NCBI GenBank assembly: GCA_937920345.1
Contig: CALGVA010000003.1
Span: 1-64,000, forward strand
Source of the DNA: an uncultured Lachnospiraceae bacterium
GTDB taxonomy: Bacteria > Bacillota > Clostridia > Lachnospirales > Lachnospiraceae
Reading direction: 5' to 3'
DNA: 64,000 nucleotides
Position numbers and translations under genes: made by a program. Each line of letters opens with the position of its first letter. Position 1 is the first letter of the stretch. Shown here piece by piece: positions 60,220 through 64,000 of this stretch. The notes below the pieces were generated by a model that was not told the DNA's origin, searched no databases, and was given only the letters and a program-made list of their open reading frames with translations.

Positions 60220-62034
60220 CTAAGCGTTCTGATCCTGTTCTCCATCTTTACACTCCGGCGCGAATGCAATCTGCAGTTCCACGAGCTGCTTCTCATCCAC
60301 CGTGCCGGGCGCCTCTGTCATCAGACAGGACGCATCCTTGATCTTCGGGAATGCAATGACCTCGCGGATATTATCCGCCCCGACAAGAAGCATCACAAAT
60401 CTGTCAAGACCGTAAGCCAATCCCGCGTGGGGCGGTACACCGTACCTGAAAGCGTTTAACAGGAAGCCGAACTGCTCCCACGCCTGTTCCTTCGTAAATC
60501 CGAGTACCTCAAACATCTTCTCCTGTATGTCATCCTGATGGATTCTAACGGAACCGCCGCCCAGCTCCACGCCGTTTAATACGATATCATACGCCTTCGC
60601 CCGGACACGTCCCGGATCGGAATCAATATACTGCCAGTCCTCCTCCATCGGCATGGTAAAAGGATGATGCATCGCCATAAAGCGGTTCTCTTCCTCGCTC
60701 CACTCTAACAGAGGGAAGTCCACTACCCATAAGAAGTTGAACTTCGATTCGTCAATCAGTCCAAGCTGCTTACCCAGCTCCACACGCAGCGCGCCGAGCA
60801 CGCTGTATACAATATTTTTCTTATCAGCCGCAAAGAGCAGCAGATCGCCCTTCTCACCCTGCATGGCCTGTACCAGCCTGCCCAGTTCTTCCTCTGTCAT
60901 GAATTTTGCAAAAGAAGACTTATAGGTGCCGTCCTCCTGCACACTCAAATATGCCAGTCCTTTAGCACCGTAGCCTTTGGCAAAATCTACCAGCGCGTCA
61001 ATCTTCTTACGGGGCATCGCCGCCTGTCCCTTCACATTCAGTCCGCGGACAGAACCGCCGTTTTCCAGTGCCGATATAAATACGCCGAACCCGCATCCTG
61101 CAACGACCCCGGACACATCCGTCAGTTCCATCGCAAAACGGGTGTCCGGCTTGTCGGAACCGTAACGGTCCATCGCATCCTGCCATGTGATCCGCGGCAG
61201 CGGAATCTGTACATCGAGCCCGATCGCCTCTTTGCATACATGCCTGATCAGTCTCTCGTTGACGTCTATCACATCGTCTACATCCACAAATGATAATTCC
61301 ATATCCGCCTGCGTAAACTCCGGCTGTCTGTCGGCACGCAGGTCTTCGTCTCTGAAACAGCGTGCGATCTGGAAATATCTGTCGTAACCGGAACACATCA
61401 GAAGCTGTTTATAGAGCTGCGGCGACTGCGGCAGCGCATAGAAACTGCCCGGGTGCACACGGCTGGGCACCAGATAATCCCTGGCACCTTCCGGCGTGGA
61501 CTTGCACAGGATCGGCGTCTCAATCTCCAGAAATCCTTCGTTTGCCATAAATGCGCGCATCTCGGAAGCAATTTTACTTCTCAGGATAATCTTATCCTGC
61601 AAATCAGGTCTTCTCAAATCCAGATACCGGTATTTTAAGCGAATCTCTTCCTTCGTCTTAGCATCGGCTTCCACCGGAAACGGCGGCGTCTCTGATTCGG
61701 ACAGAATACGCACCTGTGCGGCACGAATTTCGATCTCACCGGTCTTCAGATTCTCATTGACCGCACCGGAACGCTTCTCTACCTTACCGGTTACGGCAAT
61801 CACAAACTCGCTGCGCATTTTCTCAGCCTTGGCAAACGCCTCCGCACCACAGTCATTTTCCTCAAAAATAATCTGCAGAATACCGGAACGGTCTCTCAGA
61901 TCAACAAATATAATACCGCCCTTGTTTCTCTGTTTCTGTACCCATCCCATAACGGTTACTTCTTCTCCGACATTCTGTGTGGAAAGCTCCGCACAACGAT
62001 GCGACCGCTTCCAGCCTTTCATAGACTCTGCCAT
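60220..62034 (-). CDS. aspS: Aspartyl-tRNA synthetase
   Basis: 604 aa, class II, bacterial type: an N-terminal OB anticodon-binding domain (about 15-115, VTVMGWVQKQRNKGGIIFVDLRDRSG), motif 2 ARCFRDEDLRADRQPEFTQ, the bacterial GAD insertion (about 300-420), and motif 3 GLAYGLDRFVMLLVG. ATG 62034 follows GAGGAGG. It is downstream of hisS, a common Firmicute pair. No T-box leader is visible. Confidence 0.97.
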   Translation of the reverse strand: MAESMKGWKRSHRCAELSTQNVGEEVTVMGWVQKQRNKGGIIFVDLRDRSGILQIIFEENDCGAEAFAKAEKMRSEFVIAVTGKVEKRSGAVNENLKTGEIEIRAAQVRILSESETPPFPVEADAKTKEEIRLKYRYLDLRRPDLQDKIILRSKIASEMRAFMANEGFLEIETPILCKSTPEGARDYLVPSRVHPGSFYALPQSPQLYKQLLMCSGYDRYFQIARCFRDEDLRADRQPEFTQADMELSFVDVDDVIDVNERLIRHVCKEAIGLDVQIPLPRITWQDAMDRYGSDKPDTRFAMELTDVSGVVAGCGFGVFISALENGGSVRGLNVKGQAAMPRKKIDALVDFAKGYGAKGLAYLSVQEDGTYKSSFAKFMTEEELGRLVQAMQGEKGDLLLFAADKKNIVYSVLGALRVELGKQLGLIDESKFNFLWVVDFPLLEWSEEENRFMAMHHPFTMPMEEDWQYIDSDPGRVRAKAYDIVLNGVELGGGSVRIHQDDIQEKMFEVLGFTKEQAWEQFGFLLNAFRYGVPPHAGLAYGLDRFVMLLVGADNIREVIAFPKIKDASCLMTEAPGTVDEKQLVELQIAFAPECKDGEQDQNA

Positions 62035-62109
62035 TTTTCTTCCTCCTCATATCTGTCCTGTCTTTATTCCGGCTGTCTTCAAACAACACTTTTTGTCCGG
62101 ACAGAATCT

Positions 62110-63372
62110 CTATCTTTTCAACTCTTCCTTATAAAACTCCTGGAACGCTTCGTATCCTTGCGCGGTAAGCTGTTCCTTCTGGAATTTCTTATTCTTGTTC
62201 ATGCGCGCCACCAGAATCTGATTGCCATGCGCGCGCTCTTCCTGCGCCTGTGCCATCACTTTGCACAGCTTATCGGACGGCAGACCTTTTTCCAGCAGAT
62301 AGGCAATCTTTTGTCCCGTCTTCGGCACCTGAAAACCGCTTTCCAGCAACAATAAAATAATTCTCTCGAATCCGATGGAGAAGCCGCACGCCGGCACATC
62401 ATTACCCGTAAATTTACCCACCATCTTATCGTACCTTCCGCCACCTCCGCAGCTGCCGCCAAACTCCGGCATATCGATCTCGAAAATCGTACCGGTATAG
62501 TAGGACATGCCGCGCACAAGCGTCGGATCAAATACCAGTTCAAAGAAATCACCTTTCGTCGCCTCCACGCTGTCGATGATCTCCTTAAAGCTCTCCATAA
62601 CTTCCGCTGACAGGACTCCGGAAAGCCTGTCCGCAAGATAACCGACCATATCGTCCGTATCCTGCAGTCCTCTGTAGAGTTCCATATACCTACTCACGCA
62701 CGTCTGATCGTAGCCCGCCTCATGCAGTTCCGCCTCTACACCTTCTATACCGATCTTGTCCATCTTATCCAGGATGATGAATACCTGATCAAAATCCTCT
62801 TCCGCAAACCCGCTGTAAGCCGCCATCGCCTTCAGAATCTGTCTGTCGTTGATACGGATGTTGAAATTCCGGAAACCAAGTCTGCCAAGCGTTGTCGTCG
62901 TCGCCAGTATCAGTTCGATTTCTGCCAGATTACCCGCCTCGCCCAGAATATCAATATCGCACTGCATAAACTGACGGTAACGCCCTCTCTGCGGTCTGTC
63001 TGCACGCCAGACATTTCCCATCTGCAATGCCTTGAAAGGCGCCGGAAGCTCATTCGCATGATTGGAATAATAGCGTACAAGCGGCACCGTCAGATCATAC
63101 CGGAGTCCGCCGTCCACAAGGTCGTCCTCGCTCTGCGCCTGTGCAAGCCGCAGCTTCTCGCCTCTCTTTAAGATCTTGAAAATCAGTTTCTCATTCTCGC
63201 CGCCTGCTTTACAGTTTAAGTTCGCTATATTCTCCACACAGGGCGTCTCAATCGAGGTAAATCCGAAATTTCCGTAGGTTTCCTTGATGACGCCAATGAC
63301 ATAGTCACGGATCTCCATCTCCTCCGGAAGAATATCTTTCATACCGGTAACCGGCTTCTTACTGAGTGCCAT
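62110..63372 (-). CDS. hisS: Histidyl-tRNA synthetase
   Basis: 420 aa, class II. N-terminal GMKDILPEEMEIRDYV, motif 2 region RYDLTVPLVRYYS and WRADRPQRGRYRQFMQCDID, HisA motifs RGMSYYTGTIFE and CGGGGRYDKMVG, and the C-terminal anticodon-binding domain. ATG 63372 follows GGGAGA; the open frame to 63420 runs into a repeat copy. 75 bp separate it from aspS. Confidence 0.97.
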   Translation of the reverse strand: MALSKKPVTGMKDILPEEMEIRDYVIGVIKETYGNFGFTSIETPCVENIANLNCKAGGENEKLIFKILKRGEKLRLAQAQSEDDLVDGGLRYDLTVPLVRYYSNHANELPAPFKALQMGNVWRADRPQRGRYRQFMQCDIDILGEAGNLAEIELILATTTTLGRLGFRNFNIRINDRQILKAMAAYSGFAEEDFDQVFIILDKMDKIGIEGVEAELHEAGYDQTCVSRYMELYRGLQDTDDMVGYLADRLSGVLSAEVMESFKEIIDSVEATKGDFFELVFDPTLVRGMSYYTGTIFEIDMPEFGGSCGGGGRYDKMVGKFTGNDVPACGFSIGFERIILLLLESGFQVPKTGQKIAYLLEKGLPSDKLCKVMAQAQEERAHGNQILVARMNKNKKFQKEQLTAQGYEAFQEFYKEELKR

Positions 63373-63388
63373 AATTTCTCCCATCTTC

Positions 63389-63420
63389 CGTAACAGTTCA
63401 GTCTTCTGCTTCCCTGTCAC
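63389..63420. repeat. Solo half-copy of the inverted-repeat element
   Basis: Starts CGTAACAGTTCAG and matches 52149-52180 at 29 of 32 positions. The right arm is missing. It lies just upstream of hisS. Confidence 0.65.
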
Positions 63421-63515
63421 TATCTTCCATATATTAGTTTACTGCTACGATTCTACACCGTTTTATCCGGATTTTCAAGCAGGACCGCACCCCTTACGCT
63501 TTCGCCGGCAGGAAA

Positions 63516-63923
63516 TCAGAATTTCTCACTGCCCGGGCATCCGTGCCGGTCGCTGCCACAACTATGCCCTTCCTCATGGTCTCCGTGTCCCTGATGTTCA
63601 CAGTGTACATCGGCATTGTAGGTAAGCGTGCCCGCAAGCAGAGCCTGCACCGCCTCATCTGCACTGCCGGACACACCGCCGTAGAATCTGATCCCGGCTT
63701 CCATAAGCGCCGACTGCGCACCCGCACCGATCCCGCCGCAGATCAGCGTGTCCACGTTCCATCCCGCAAGCATGCCTGCCAGCGCGCCGTGACCATTCCC
63801 GTTCGTGCTGACCACCTGCGCATCCGCAACTTTTCCGCCTGCAATATCATAGAGCTTAAACTGCTCCGTGCGCCCGAAATGCGCAAATACACTTCCGTCT
63901 TCATAAGTTACTGCAACTTTCAT
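63516..63923 (-). CDS. NifX/NifB-type dinitrogenase iron-molybdenum cofactor-binding family protein with metal-binding tail
   Basis: 135 aa. The first 100 residues are the NifX-like fold (MKVAVTYEDGSVFAHFGRTEQFKLYDI, LAGWNVDTLICGGIGAGAQSALMEAGI). The last 35 form a His/Cys-rich tail (CEHQGHGDHEEGHSCG and HGCPG) likely to bind metal. No nitrogenase genes are visible. In anaerobes such proteins accompany Fe-S or hydrogenase-related genes. ATG 63923 follows GGAGAGGGCG. Confidence 0.85.
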   Translation of the reverse strand: MKVAVTYEDGSVFAHFGRTEQFKLYDIAGGKVADAQVVSTNGNGHGALAGMLAGWNVDTLICGGIGAGAQSALMEAGIRFYGGVSGSADEAVQALLAGTLTYNADVHCEHQGHGDHEEGHSCGSDRHGCPGSEKF

Positions 63924-63962
63924 AACGCCCTCTCCTTTTCTATAATATCATCCGTTTCCATG

Positions 63963-64000
63963 TTACTCCGCAATCAATTCCACCAGCCTGCTGATATGAA
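63963..64000 (-). CDS. C-terminal end of a gene cut by the window edge
   Basis: On the minus strand the last codons read HISRLVELIAE then TAA, 40 bp upstream of the NifX-like ATG. Too short to identify; it is plausibly the preceding gene of the same operon. Confidence 0.4.
   Translation of the reverse strand, partial: HISRLVELIAE

Noticed and set aside
60163..63515. T-box leader upstream of aspS or hisS
   Set aside because: No T-box sequence or specifier/antiterminator arrangement is visible in either upstream gap.
1..64000. tRNA or rRNA genes
   Set aside because: No cloverleaf with TTCGA-type T-arm and CCA-end context or rRNA sequence was found in the intergenic regions on either strand.

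Overview
The window is a chromosomal segment of a spore-forming, probably motile Firmicute of the class Clostridia, most likely Lachnospiraceae. This is an inference from several points: sporulation genes (sigG, sigE, spoIIGA) lie inside a division/cell-wall cluster, the SCIFF peptide and its radical SAM maturase are present, SecD and SecF are fused, and base composition is intermediate. No rRNA, tRNA or CRISPR array was seen.

Layout. (1) 1-18.7 kb: a dcw (division and cell wall) cluster on the minus strand. In transcription order it runs mraZ, rsmH, ftsL, two tandem class B penicillin-binding proteins, mraY, murD, ftsW, murA, ftsQ, ftsZ, spoIIGA, sigE, then a REC/HD-GYP/GGDEF regulator. sigG is on the opposite strand at the left end. 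murG, murF, murC and ftsA are absent here and murE lies at 44-45 kb. The promoter region carries four 10-bp-phased AAGTGG boxes, expected to bind MraZ. (2) 18.9-23.8 kb: lgt, ychF, a decayed tyrosine integrase and a chemotaxis receptor. (3) 24-32.8 kb: accessory region with a two-component system, an ABC-2 exporter with a 50-residue membrane peptide, a nuclease-gene fragment, a DUF1016/YhcG nuclease with an internal minisatellite, and an unrecognised HTH protein. (4) 32.8-45.3 kb: the conserved priA-def-fmt-peptidase-rsmB-rlmN-stp-prkC-rsgA operon, with murE upstream. (5) 45.6-52.1 kb: recJ, secDF, the SCIFF maturase, the 47-residue SCIFF precursor (in a frame hidden by a longer shadow ORF) and a TIGR04086-type membrane protein. 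(6) 52.4-64 kb: a CNNM/CorC-type protein, HAD phosphatase, hybrid histidine kinase, SseB-like protein, acyltransferase, EamA transporter, small hypothetical, aspS, hisS, and a NifX-family protein with a metal-binding tail.

How the genes work together. Region 1 supplies septal peptidoglycan precursors (MurA, MurD, MraY), flipping/polymerisation (FtsW with PBPs), the divisome (FtsZ, FtsQ, FtsL) and the mother-cell sigma-E switch. PrkC and Stp in region 4 are expected to tune growth and cell-wall synthesis. Regions 4-6 are mostly translation, DNA repair and secretion housekeeping. Novelty is concentrated in region 3, in the mraZ leader, and in several intergenic palindromic repeats.
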